Source: Flavobacterium sp. (GTDB lineage: Bacteria; Bacteroidota; Bacteroidia; Flavobacteriales; Flavobacteriaceae). Taken from it: DNA of 64,000 nucleotides. The position numbers and the translations under genes are program-made. The DNA is taken from the NCBI GenBank assembly GCA_016787805.1, contig JAEUTY010000049.1, forward strand, positions 1 to 64,000, read 5' to 3'. Positions 35,114 through 42,808 of the stretch are shown piece by piece. Under the pieces are notes generated by a model. That model did no database searches. It was given only the letters and a program-made list of their open reading frames with translations, and had not been told where the DNA came from. Positions within the stretch are counted from its first letter, which is position 1. The number at the start of each line of letters is the position of its first letter.

Positions 35114-35164
35114 ATTACTATCTTGCTTGGAATTTTAATACTAAAAATTTCAACGGATAGTCTT

Positions 35165-36313
35165 ATGAAAAAAATCCTTTCTTTACTATTTTTTATAGTT
35201 TCTCTTGCCTCTCAATCCCAAATCATAAAAGACACTATTTCGTCTAAAAGCTTACAAGAAAAGAGAGAAATTCTCATTTCATTGCCCGAAAATTTTGATA
35301 AAAATGCCAAAAAAACCTATCCTTTATTGGTTTTGATGGATGGCGATTACTTGATGAATCCGTTTCACGGCGCACTCTCTTTTGGTAATTTTTGGGACGA
35401 CTTACCCGAAATGATTATTGTCGGAATCAGTCAAAACAAAAACGACGAACGTTTTGATGATTGTACGGTAAGTGAAGAAGGTTTACCTGAAGCCAAAGGT
35501 GCTCGTTTTTTTGAATTTATTGGCGGCGAAGTTTTATCGTATATGGAATCAAAATACGGAAACTCTCCATTCAAAATCATTGCAGGTCACGACGTTACTG
35601 CTGGGTTTTTGAATTTCTTCCTGTACAAAGACAATCCGCTTTTTAACGGATATATCTCAATTAGTCCTGAACTTTCAACCAATATGGATGCTAATGTTGC
35701 GAATCGATTGAGTATTCTTCAAAAAAATGTCTTTTACTATTTGAGCGTTGCCGATGGCGATGTAAAAAAGATGAAAGAAGCTACCAAAGTGCTTCACGAC
35801 AACATCAGCAGTATAAAAAATGATAATTTATATTACAAATTTGATGAAGTACCAAATACATCACATTATTCGCTAGTTTTACACTCCATTCCCAAAGCTT
35901 TGTACCATTTTTTTGCTACTTACCAACCCATTTCAACCTCAGAATTTCAGGAAAAAATTGTCAAAATGGAAGGAGGCTATGTTGATTATTTAAGAAACAA
36001 ATACGAATTATGTGAAAAAACACTAGGTATAAAAGTTCCCGTTAGAATCAACGATTTCAGAGCCATTGAAGCTGCCATTGTAAAAAATAAGGCTACCAAC
36101 GAATTCGAACAACTAGCACAAGTAGCCAATAAATATTACCCAAAAACCATGTTAGGCGAATACTATTTGGCCCGTTTTTATGAAGCCAACGAAGATTTCA
36201 AGCGTGCTGCAAAATCCTATCAAAACGCCTTTACCATGGAAGCCATTGGCGATTTAACCAAAGACATGATGTTAGAAAAAGCAGACGAACTTAGAACAAA
36301 GATTAAAAAATAA
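35165..36313 (+). CDS. Esterase-D-fold secreted protein with Asp in place of the nucleophilic Ser
   Basis: 382 residues with a signal peptide (MKKILSLLFFIVSLASQSQ) and an alpha/beta hydrolase domain of the esterase D type (ILISLPENFDK, YPLLVLMDGDYLMNPF, IVGISQNKNDERFDDC). The nucleophile elbow, normally GHSxGG, reads GHDVTAG with Asp143. A later Asp region (SVADGDVKKM) and His (NTSHYSLVLHS) remain. The last 90 residues look like a TPR-type helical tail (YYLARFYEANEDFKRAAKSYQNAF). I chose the ATG at 35165 over the upstream TTG at 35123 because it starts the signal peptide. It is 8 bases upstream of radA. Confidence 0.8.
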   Translation: MKKILSLLFFIVSLASQSQIIKDTISSKSLQEKREILISLPENFDKNAKKTYPLLVLMDGDYLMNPFHGALSFGNFWDDLPEMIIVGISQNKNDERFDDCTVSEEGLPEAKGARFFEFIGGEVLSYMESKYGNSPFKIIAGHDVTAGFLNFFLYKDNPLFNGYISISPELSTNMDANVANRLSILQKNVFYYLSVADGDVKKMKEATKVLHDNISSIKNDNLYYKFDEVPNTSHYSLVLHSIPKALYHFFATYQPISTSEFQEKIVKMEGGYVDYLRNKYELCEKTLGIKVPVRINDFRAIEAAIVKNKATNEFEQLAQVANKYYPKTMLGEYYLARFYEANEDFKRAAKSYQNAFTMEAIGDLTKDMMLEKADELRTKIKK

Positions 36314-36321
36314 GTTGGGTA

Positions 36322-37683
36322 ATGGCCAAAATAAAAACGTCCTTCTTTTGTCAGAATTGTGGAACGCAATACGCGCGTTGGCAAGGGCAATGTAATTCGT
36401 GTAAAGAATGGAATACCATTGTAGAAGAAATCATCCAAAAAGAAGAAAAAGTAGCTTGGAAAACTGAAACTACTTCGATAAAAAAAGCAACCAAACCACT
36501 TTTAATCAAAGAAATTGATGCCACTCAAGAAGTGCGAATGGATTCTACTGACGAAGAACTCAATCGTGTGTTAGGCGGCGGAATTGTTCCAGGCTCATTG
36601 ATCCTTTTGGGCGGTGAACCTGGTATTGGAAAAAGCACATTACTACTTCAAATATCCTTAAAATTACCCTATAAAACCTTATACGTTTCGGGCGAAGAAA
36701 GTCAGAAGCAAATCAAAATGCGCGCCGAACGCATTAATCCCAATAGTGATCGTTGTTACATTTTAACGGAAACAAAAACACAAAATATCTTCCGTCAAAT
36801 CCAAGAAATTGAACCTCAAATTGTGATTATTGATTCAATTCAGACCTTGCATACTGATTATATCGAATCATCGGCAGGAAGTATTTCGCAAATTAGGGAA
36901 ACTACTGCCGAACTCATCAAATTTGCCAAAGAAACCAATGTTCCTGTGATTTTGATTGGTCATATTACCAAAGACGGAACCATTGCTGGACCCAAAATTT
37001 TGGAACACATGGTCGACACCGTTTTGCAATTTGAAGGCGACAGAAATCACGTGTATCGCATTTTACGTTCACTCAAAAACCGTTTTGGTTCGACAGCTGA
37101 ACTCGGAATTTATGAAATGTTAGGTTCAGGCTTACGCGAAGTTTCCAATCCTTCTGAAATTTTAATTTCCCACAAAAACGAAGAACTTTCGGGAACCGCA
37201 ATTGCTTCAACTTTAGAAGGAATGCGCCCACTAATGATTGAAATTCAAGCTTTGGTTTCGACCGCCGTTTATGGAACACCACAACGAAGCACAACTGGCT
37301 ACAATGCCAAACGACTCAACATGATTTTGGCTGTACTTGAAAAAAGAGCTGGTTTCCGATTGGGTGCCAAGGATGTTTTTTTGAATATTACAGGTGGAAT
37401 TTCGGTGGATGATCCTGCCATTGATTTGGCTGTTGTAGCTGCTATTTTGTCGTCCAACGAAGATATTTCTATTGATAAAGGCTTTTGTTTTGCAGGAGAA
37501 GTTGGTCTTTCGGGCGAAATTCGTCCAGTTAATCGTGTGGATCAACGCATTCAAGAAGCAGAAAAATTGGGTTTTTCTACCATTTTTGTTTCCAAATACA
37601 ATAAGATTTCAATAAAAAATCCGTTAATAGAAATAAAACTTGTCGCTAAAATTGAAGATGTGGCAAGCGAATTATTTGGATAA
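36322..37683 (+). CDS. radA: DNA repair protein RadA
   Basis: A RecA-like branch-migration helicase that processes recombination intermediates. An N-terminal four-Cys zinc finger (CQNCGTQYARWQGQCNSC, residues 9-26) precedes the ATPase core with Walker A GGEPGIGKST near 96, the RadA-specific KNRFGSTAELGIYEM near 250, and a C-terminal Lon-protease-like domain (GTAIASTLEGMRP, and VGLSGEIRPVNRVDQRIQEAEKLGF). 453 residues is normal. It begins 8 bases after the esterase-like gene in the panC operon. The ATG at 36322 gives the standard MAKIKTSFFCQNCG start. Confidence 0.97.
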   Translation: MAKIKTSFFCQNCGTQYARWQGQCNSCKEWNTIVEEIIQKEEKVAWKTETTSIKKATKPLLIKEIDATQEVRMDSTDEELNRVLGGGIVPGSLILLGGEPGIGKSTLLLQISLKLPYKTLYVSGEESQKQIKMRAERINPNSDRCYILTETKTQNIFRQIQEIEPQIVIIDSIQTLHTDYIESSAGSISQIRETTAELIKFAKETNVPVILIGHITKDGTIAGPKILEHMVDTVLQFEGDRNHVYRILRSLKNRFGSTAELGIYEMLGSGLREVSNPSEILISHKNEELSGTAIASTLEGMRPLMIEIQALVSTAVYGTPQRSTTGYNAKRLNMILAVLEKRAGFRLGAKDVFLNITGGISVDDPAIDLAVVAAILSSNEDISIDKGFCFAGEVGLSGEIRPVNRVDQRIQEAEKLGFSTIFVSKYNKISIKNPLIEIKLVAKIEDVASELFG

Positions 37684-37700
37684 CTTTCAAAACCCTAAAA

Positions 37701-38165
37701 ATGAAAAAAATTACCTTGTTATTGTTCGGATGTTTCTTTTTGCTTATTTCTTGCAACCAATCGGATTTGTATCACAAAATATACACCGACTTTGACACTA
37801 ATCGCTGGTTGGAAAAAGACACCAAAACATTTGAATTTACTATCGATGACACGACTAAATCATACAATATTAATTTTATTTTTAGTCATGTGTATGATTA
37901 TCAATTCAAAAGCGTCCCCATTCAAATTGCCATTACTGATCCGTCTGGAAAAGATGAAAAACAAAGCATCGATTTACAAATAAAAGACGATTCAGGCAAA
38001 CAATTGGCCGATTGTAGCGGTGATGTTTGTGATCTTTTCTATCATTTAAAGGGAAAAACACCTCTTCAAAAAGGAAACTACAAAGTAGTAATTTCGCATT
38101 CTTTTGAAGGACCTTATTTACCGAATGTTTTGGGCGTTGGCCTTAGTGTAAGCGAAGTAAAATAG
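37701..38165 (+). CDS. Small lipoprotein, weakly GldH-like
   Basis: A 154-residue predicted lipoprotein: signal sequence MKKITLLLFGCFFLLISCNQ with a lipobox Cys near 18. The remainder is a beta-sandwich-like domain with the order of features seen in the gliding lipoprotein GldH (a short strand YNINFIFSHVYDYQF, a central PSGKDEKQSIDLQIKDDSG, and a C-terminal KGNYKVVISHSFEGPYLPNVLGVGLSVSE). GldH is essential for T9SS-dependent gliding in F. johnsoniae, and its length is similar. Identity is too weak to assign by eye. It starts 17 bases after radA and is probably in the same operon. Confidence 0.65.
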   Translation: MKKITLLLFGCFFLLISCNQSDLYHKIYTDFDTNRWLEKDTKTFEFTIDDTTKSYNINFIFSHVYDYQFKSVPIQIAITDPSGKDEKQSIDLQIKDDSGKQLADCSGDVCDLFYHLKGKTPLQKGNYKVVISHSFEGPYLPNVLGVGLSVSEVK

Positions 38166-38193
38166 CACAATTATATTCTTTTTTTGCATCACA

Positions 38194-38228
38194 AAATGCT
38201 TTATATTTACATTTTAAGTAAAGCATTT
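38194..38228. repeat. 10-bp inverted repeat just before the start codon at 38231
   Basis: AAATGCTTTA (38194-38203) and TAAAGCATTT (38219-38228) are exact inverse complements with a 15-base loop. The right arm ends 2 bases before the ATG. No T-run follows, so it may be an operator or a leader hairpin rather than a terminator. Confidence 0.5.
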
Positions 38229-38230
38229 GT

Positions 38231-38647
38231 ATGTCTTCAACCGATTCAAATACCGAAGTTTTAGTGGGCGAACCTAATTTGTTGCTCAGTTATCTTTATC
38301 CTAAAAAGGTATCACCTGAATGGATTGAAAAATACCAAAATGCAGTTCGAATTTTAAATTTACCTTTAAACGATCAAGAATTATCAATCCTTCGATTTGC
38401 GATACAACACCCAAACTTAATTTCGTTTATTGATGGCGGTTTGTCGTTGTTTAAACCACAAAGTAATTTAAAAAAACGCTTTGTTGTTGCGACTTCCATT
38501 GTAGAAAGTGCACCACAGTCTTTCGATTTATTTTTAAATTCGGATGCAATAAAGTTTCCGAAATGGCGACTTTTTCAACTCGGAATTCAAACAGTTTTTA
38601 CACTTTCGATGGCTTATTTATTATTCAATTTGAAAAGATGGAAATAA
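38231..38647 (+). CDS. Small protein of unknown function upstream of a GMC-like flavoprotein
   Basis: 138 residues, not recognised. The N-terminal 100 residues are soluble and helical (SPEWIEKYQNAVRILNLPLNDQELSILRFAI), and the C-terminus has one hydrophobic segment (FQLGIQTVFTLSMAYLLFNL) ending in KRWK, as in a tail anchor. Its stop overlaps the start of the next gene by 10 bases, so the two are translationally coupled. By analogy to the small subunits that accompany GMC-type dehydrogenases it may be a partner or membrane anchor of that protein; there is no sequence proof. Confidence 0.7.
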   Translation: MSSTDSNTEVLVGEPNLLLSYLYPKKVSPEWIEKYQNAVRILNLPLNDQELSILRFAIQHPNLISFIDGGLSLFKPQSNLKKRFVVATSIVESAPQSFDLFLNSDAIKFPKWRLFQLGIQTVFTLSMAYLLFNLKRWK

Positions 38648-40245
38648 ACGAGTACATAGTAGTGGGTTCTGGATTTTGTGGCGTTATGGCGGCCAAAACA
38701 CTCCTTGAGGCTGGCGTAAAAGTACGTATGCTAGATGTTGGTATTTCTTCTAAAATTGAAGCAACTTCAACTGAAAACTCTTTCATCAACATTCGAAAAA
38801 ACGATCCTAATCAATCGGATTTTTTGATTGGAAAAGAGTTTGAAGCATTGGCCAATTTACTCCAAAAAAATCCTATTCACCTTACACCCAATCGGTCATT
38901 TATCACCGAAAAAGTAACCCAATTGCTTCAATGGAAATCGGGTGAATTTGTACCAACAGAATCACTTGCCAAAGGCGGACTCGGAAATGGTTGGGGTTTG
39001 GGCAGTTTTGTGTATTCTGACAACGAACTAAAAGAAACTGGTTTGGATGTTGTGGAAATGAAAAAAGCGTACCAATGGGTTTCGAAACACATCGGAATTT
39101 GTGGAGCAAATGATAACTCATATACTACAGCAACTGGAAACTTATTTGAACTTCAAAAACCCATTCGGCTCGATTTTAATGGAGAAACCTTGTATAAAAA
39201 TGCCTTGAAACAGCAAGAAAAATTAGAAGAGAACGGATTTGTTGTAGGACGAACACCTTTAGCAATCAGTACAGAAAATGACCTGAACGGAAAAATTCAT
39301 CAGGAAGACGATTTGGATTTTTATTCCGTTGGGGCTTCTTCGGCTTATCGCCCGCAAGTGACGTTGAATGAGCTGTATCAAAATCCAAACTTTCAGTATC
39401 AAAACCATCAATTGGTAATGGATTTTAAGGAAATAAATAACCAAATTATTCAAGTCAATACGTTGGATATTTCATCGAATGAAAAAAAAGTATTTTACAC
39501 CCAAAAGCTCTTACTTTCGGCTGGAACGTTGGCTACAGCACGGATTATTATGCGTTCGTTAGCTTTAGAAAAATTGCCTATTATTTGCAATCCTTACACT
39601 TACATTCCCTCATTGCAAATCAAACATTTAGGCGCAAAAAACACCAACTATCAAACGGGTTTGGCGCAATTGAGTTTGTATTATGACGCTCAAAAAACCC
39701 AGACCAACATTGCCATGGGTTCGCTGTATTCGTATCGATCACTCATGGGATTTCGTTTGTTGCATCAATTTCCAATGGACACTAAAAACGGAATGAAATT
39801 ATTAAAATTAATACAACCTGCGCTTAATATTACAGGCGTTTTTCATCCTGAATATGGGTCGGAAAACAAATTCATCGAACGCATTTTCGACTCTAATTCG
39901 CCCACCAATGACAGCATGAAAAGCCGTTATATTTTATCTGAAAAAGAAGAAAAAACCATTCGGCAAACGGAAAAAGCCTTTAAAAAAACCCTACAAACCT
40001 TGGGAACTATTCCGCTTAAATTGCAACAAAATCACCACGGTTCAAGTATTCATTATGGTGGAACAATGCCTTATCATCAACAAAACTCAAAAGCTTCACT
40101 AGCAAAAAACGGCTTGCTCACAGGTTTTAAAAATGTATTTGTTACTGATGGCTCAGGATTTCAATTTTTATCTGGAAAAGGATTAACTTTAACCCTGATG
40201 GCACATTCACATTTAATAGCAAAAAATGCCTTACGAAACGACTAA
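38638..40245 (+). CDS. FAD-dependent GMC-like oxidoreductase
   Basis: 535 residues from the ATG at 38638, which gives the FAD-binding start EYIVVGSGFCGVMAAKTLLEAG (GxGxxG type). The longer frame to 38563 lacks that N-terminus context and is rejected. Further marks: AKGGLGNGWGLGSFVYSD near 105, LLSAGTLATARIIM, and the C-terminal GMC-type block HHGSSIHYGGTMPYHQQ with NVFVTDGSGFQFLSGKGLTLTLMAHSHLIAK. The catalytic His/Asn pair of GMC enzymes would lie in these C-terminal motifs. No secretion signal is present, so it acts in the cytosol or at its inner face. It overlaps the epimerase gene by 20 bases. Confidence 0.82.
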   Translation: MEINEYIVVGSGFCGVMAAKTLLEAGVKVRMLDVGISSKIEATSTENSFINIRKNDPNQSDFLIGKEFEALANLLQKNPIHLTPNRSFITEKVTQLLQWKSGEFVPTESLAKGGLGNGWGLGSFVYSDNELKETGLDVVEMKKAYQWVSKHIGICGANDNSYTTATGNLFELQKPIRLDFNGETLYKNALKQQEKLEENGFVVGRTPLAISTENDLNGKIHQEDDLDFYSVGASSAYRPQVTLNELYQNPNFQYQNHQLVMDFKEINNQIIQVNTLDISSNEKKVFYTQKLLLSAGTLATARIIMRSLALEKLPIICNPYTYIPSLQIKHLGAKNTNYQTGLAQLSLYYDAQKTQTNIAMGSLYSYRSLMGFRLLHQFPMDTKNGMKLLKLIQPALNITGVFHPEYGSENKFIERIFDSNSPTNDSMKSRYILSEKEEKTIRQTEKAFKKTLQTLGTIPLKLQQNHHGSSIHYGGTMPYHQQNSKASLAKNGLLTGFKNVFVTDGSGFQFLSGKGLTLTLMAHSHLIAKNALRND

Positions 40246-41080
40246 ACATATTGTCATTACAGGCGCAAACGGCAGCATTGGTTCGGCTTTAACACGTTAT
40301 TTTAGCCAAAGAAACTATACGGTGACAGCTTTGGTCCGTAAAAAACCAAATAATCCCATTGAAAACGTAGATTATCAGTCATACGAATTGGAATCGAACG
40401 CCGAAATGCCCTATTTAACTAGTAATTCTGTTGTGATACACTGCGCGTATTCTAAAACGAAAACCCAACCCGACAGCAATATTTTAGCGGCAAATCATCT
40501 ACTGAATGAAGCTCGAAAAAGAAAGGTTTCCCAATGCATTTTCTTGTCGAGTATTTCGGTTTTATCGACATCTGCATCGTATTATTCAGAGCAAAAAAAA
40601 GCCATTGAACAATTATTTAACGCCGGAAACGATTTGATTCTTCGTCCGAGTTTGGTTTTGGGAAAAGGCGGGCTTTTTGAACAAACACTACAGACACTTC
40701 AAAAAAGCAGATTTCTTCCTTTGATTAACGGCGGCAATCAACCGATTTATTATGTTGGAATGCACGATTTGGTTCGCTATGTCGAAGAGAGTATTACCAA
40801 CGATTTGAAAGGAATTCACACCATTACAAATCCGACACCAATTGACTATAAAAATTTTTATACCTCGATTGCTCAACAACTTGGTTTTAAAATAACACCT
40901 ATTCAGGTTCCTTTATTTCTGATGAAAACAGCTGTTTTCTTGAATTCTTTTTTACCCAGACCTTTTATAACTAAAGACAATTTGAAAGGCTTGCTCCAAT
41001 CACCAACTTTAGAAATAGATAAGACTGCTGCTTTTGAATACCAATCGTTGGAAGCAATTTTAACTAATTTCAAGCGGTAA
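40226..41080 (+). CDS. NAD-dependent epimerase/dehydratase family protein
   Basis: A 284-residue extended short-chain dehydrogenase. The N-terminal dinucleotide loop is ITGANGSIGSAL, and the catalytic Ser and Tyr-x-x-x-Lys can be placed in FLSSISVLSTSASYYSEQKK. Such enzymes act on nucleotide sugars or related carbonyl compounds; the substrate is not readable. It starts inside the oxidoreductase gene (20-base overlap), and its stop end overlaps the tail of the opposite-strand carbamoyltransferase gene by 21 bases. The three plus-strand genes 38231-41080 form one tightly packed operon. Confidence 0.85.
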   Translation: MPYETTKHIVITGANGSIGSALTRYFSQRNYTVTALVRKKPNNPIENVDYQSYELESNAEMPYLTSNSVVIHCAYSKTKTQPDSNILAANHLLNEARKRKVSQCIFLSSISVLSTSASYYSEQKKAIEQLFNAGNDLILRPSLVLGKGGLFEQTLQTLQKSRFLPLINGGNQPIYYVGMHDLVRYVEESITNDLKGIHTITNPTPIDYKNFYTSIAQQLGFKITPIQVPLFLMKTAVFLNSFLPRPFITKDNLKGLLQSPTLEIDKTAAFEYQSLEAILTNFKR

Positions 41081-42808
41081 ACCTTTGCTCACCAAGAAAT
41101 TTCCCATCACCAAATAATCCAAATCGGAATGTACAAACGAATGTACAGCGTCTTTTGGCGAACACACAATGGGTTCGGCTTTGATGTTAAACGATGTGTT
41201 CAAAACCACTGGATGACCCGTTAACATCTTGAATTCATTGAGTAACTTACGCATATTCGGATTTTCCTTTTCGTTGACCGTTTGTATTCGAACCGTGCCG
41301 TCAACATGTGTAATCGCGGGCATGAGTTGTTGGTATTCTTTTTTCACACCATACACCAAAAGCATATACGGATTGGGCAAATCGTGGGTAAAATAATTTC
41401 CGCATTCTTCTTCATTGACAATCGCGGCAAAAGGTCGGAAAGGTTCTCTGAATTTGATGCGATTGTTAATCGTATCTTTCATGTCTTTGGGAAACGGACT
41501 GGCCAAAATACTTCGATTACCTAACGCACGCGGACCGTATTCCATAGCACCCTGAAACCAACCAATAATGTAATTTTGATGTAAAATTTTGGCCGTTGTC
41601 GAGTAGATCTTCTCGCCCAAATCAATGTAATTCAATTGACTTTTTTGCAATTCTTTTTCGTATTCTTCACGCGAATAATTGTTACCAAGAAAAGCCGTTT
41701 CCATGACAAACTTTCGCTCTCTTTTTAAAATTTGATGATTGTAATAAAAAGCACTTCCCAACGACGTTCCCGAATCGCCAGCGGCGGGTTGAATAAAAAT
41801 ATTTTTGAACAAACCCGATTGCACTAATTTTCCGTTGGCGACACTATTTAAAGCCACACCGCCAGCCAAACAAATGTTCTCGGATTGCGTTACTTTTTTG
41901 AGGTACGTTCCCATGTGAAGGAATAATTCTTCCACAATTCGTTGTGCACTGGCCGCCAAATCCATTTGCTCTTGGTTCCAATTTCCCGTTCCTATTTTGG
42001 AAGACCCGAATAAATCGGTGAATTTTTTGCTCACGCCGCTTTTACGCGAATAATGGTAACTAAAATACGACATGTCAAAACGGTATTTTCCGTTATCTTC
42101 AAACGTAAACAAACTTCGCAGTTGGTTATAAATCTCGCCATTCGGATTTCCGAAAGAAGCCAAAGCCATCAATTTTCCTGGACCTTCGATCAGTTTGAAT
42201 CCCAAATGCATTGAAATGGCTTGGTAGAAAGCGCCCAACGAGTACGGCGTGTTAATCGTGGCTATTTTTTGGATGGAATTTCCTTTTCCGTGTGCCAACA
42301 TTGTCGTGGCCCACTCGCCTGCACCATCAATGGTTAAAATGGCTGCCTCATCAAATTTTGAAGGGAAAAAAGTACTCGCAGCATGGCACAAATGATGTTC
42401 GATATAATGAAATTGAAACTTTGCCTTTTTCCCATCAGAGAAACTAGTTCGGATTCGATTAGGAACACCATACATATCTTTAATATAATTGAGCATCCCG
42501 AGGTTTTCTTCTACTTCAAAATGGCGTTGTTCGCGAAGCAATTGCGGCACTTTATCAAAAAACTTGAAGAAATAAACGGGAATGTTTTTTATCGTGATAC
42601 TCGGTTTCCAAAAGAAAGAAATGTGATCAATATCGGCAATGGAAATTTGAGCAAAATCCAAACAGGCTTGAATGGATTTCATCGGAAATTGACCATCGTG
42701 TTTTTTTCGGGTCAATCGTTCTTCTTCAACTGCAAAAACCAAGATATCATCTATGATAAGTGAAGCTGAAGAATCGTGACCAAAAGCGTTTATTCCTAAA
42801 ATAATCAT
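41060..42808 (-). CDS. NodU/CmcH-family carbamoyltransferase
   Basis: 582 residues. This family transfers the carbamoyl group of carbamoyl phosphate to hydroxyls of sugars or natural products. The N-terminal Kae1-like domain is visible in GINAFGHDSSASLIIDD, EEERLTRKKHDGQFP and HHLCHAASTFFPS (metal-binding His candidates); AILTIDGAGEWATT follows. The C-terminal YrdC-like domain carries GPRALGNRSILASPFP near 430 and LNTSFNIKAEPIVCSP near 540. It overlaps the upstream TMTC-like gene by 4 bases (ATGA). In this neighbourhood a glycan or lipid-linked sugar is the likely acceptor, by inference. Confidence 0.92.
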   Translation of the reverse strand: MIILGINAFGHDSSASLIIDDILVFAVEEERLTRKKHDGQFPMKSIQACLDFAQISIADIDHISFFWKPSITIKNIPVYFFKFFDKVPQLLREQRHFEVEENLGMLNYIKDMYGVPNRIRTSFSDGKKAKFQFHYIEHHLCHAASTFFPSKFDEAAILTIDGAGEWATTMLAHGKGNSIQKIATINTPYSLGAFYQAISMHLGFKLIEGPGKLMALASFGNPNGEIYNQLRSLFTFEDNGKYRFDMSYFSYHYSRKSGVSKKFTDLFGSSKIGTGNWNQEQMDLAASAQRIVEELFLHMGTYLKKVTQSENICLAGGVALNSVANGKLVQSGLFKNIFIQPAAGDSGTSLGSAFYYNHQILKRERKFVMETAFLGNNYSREEYEKELQKSQLNYIDLGEKIYSTTAKILHQNYIIGWFQGAMEYGPRALGNRSILASPFPKDMKDTINNRIKFREPFRPFAAIVNEEECGNYFTHDLPNPYMLLVYGVKKEYQQLMPAITHVDGTVRIQTVNEKENPNMRKLLNEFKMLTGHPVVLNTSFNIKAEPIVCSPKDAVHSFVHSDLDYLVMGNFLVSKGLPLEIS

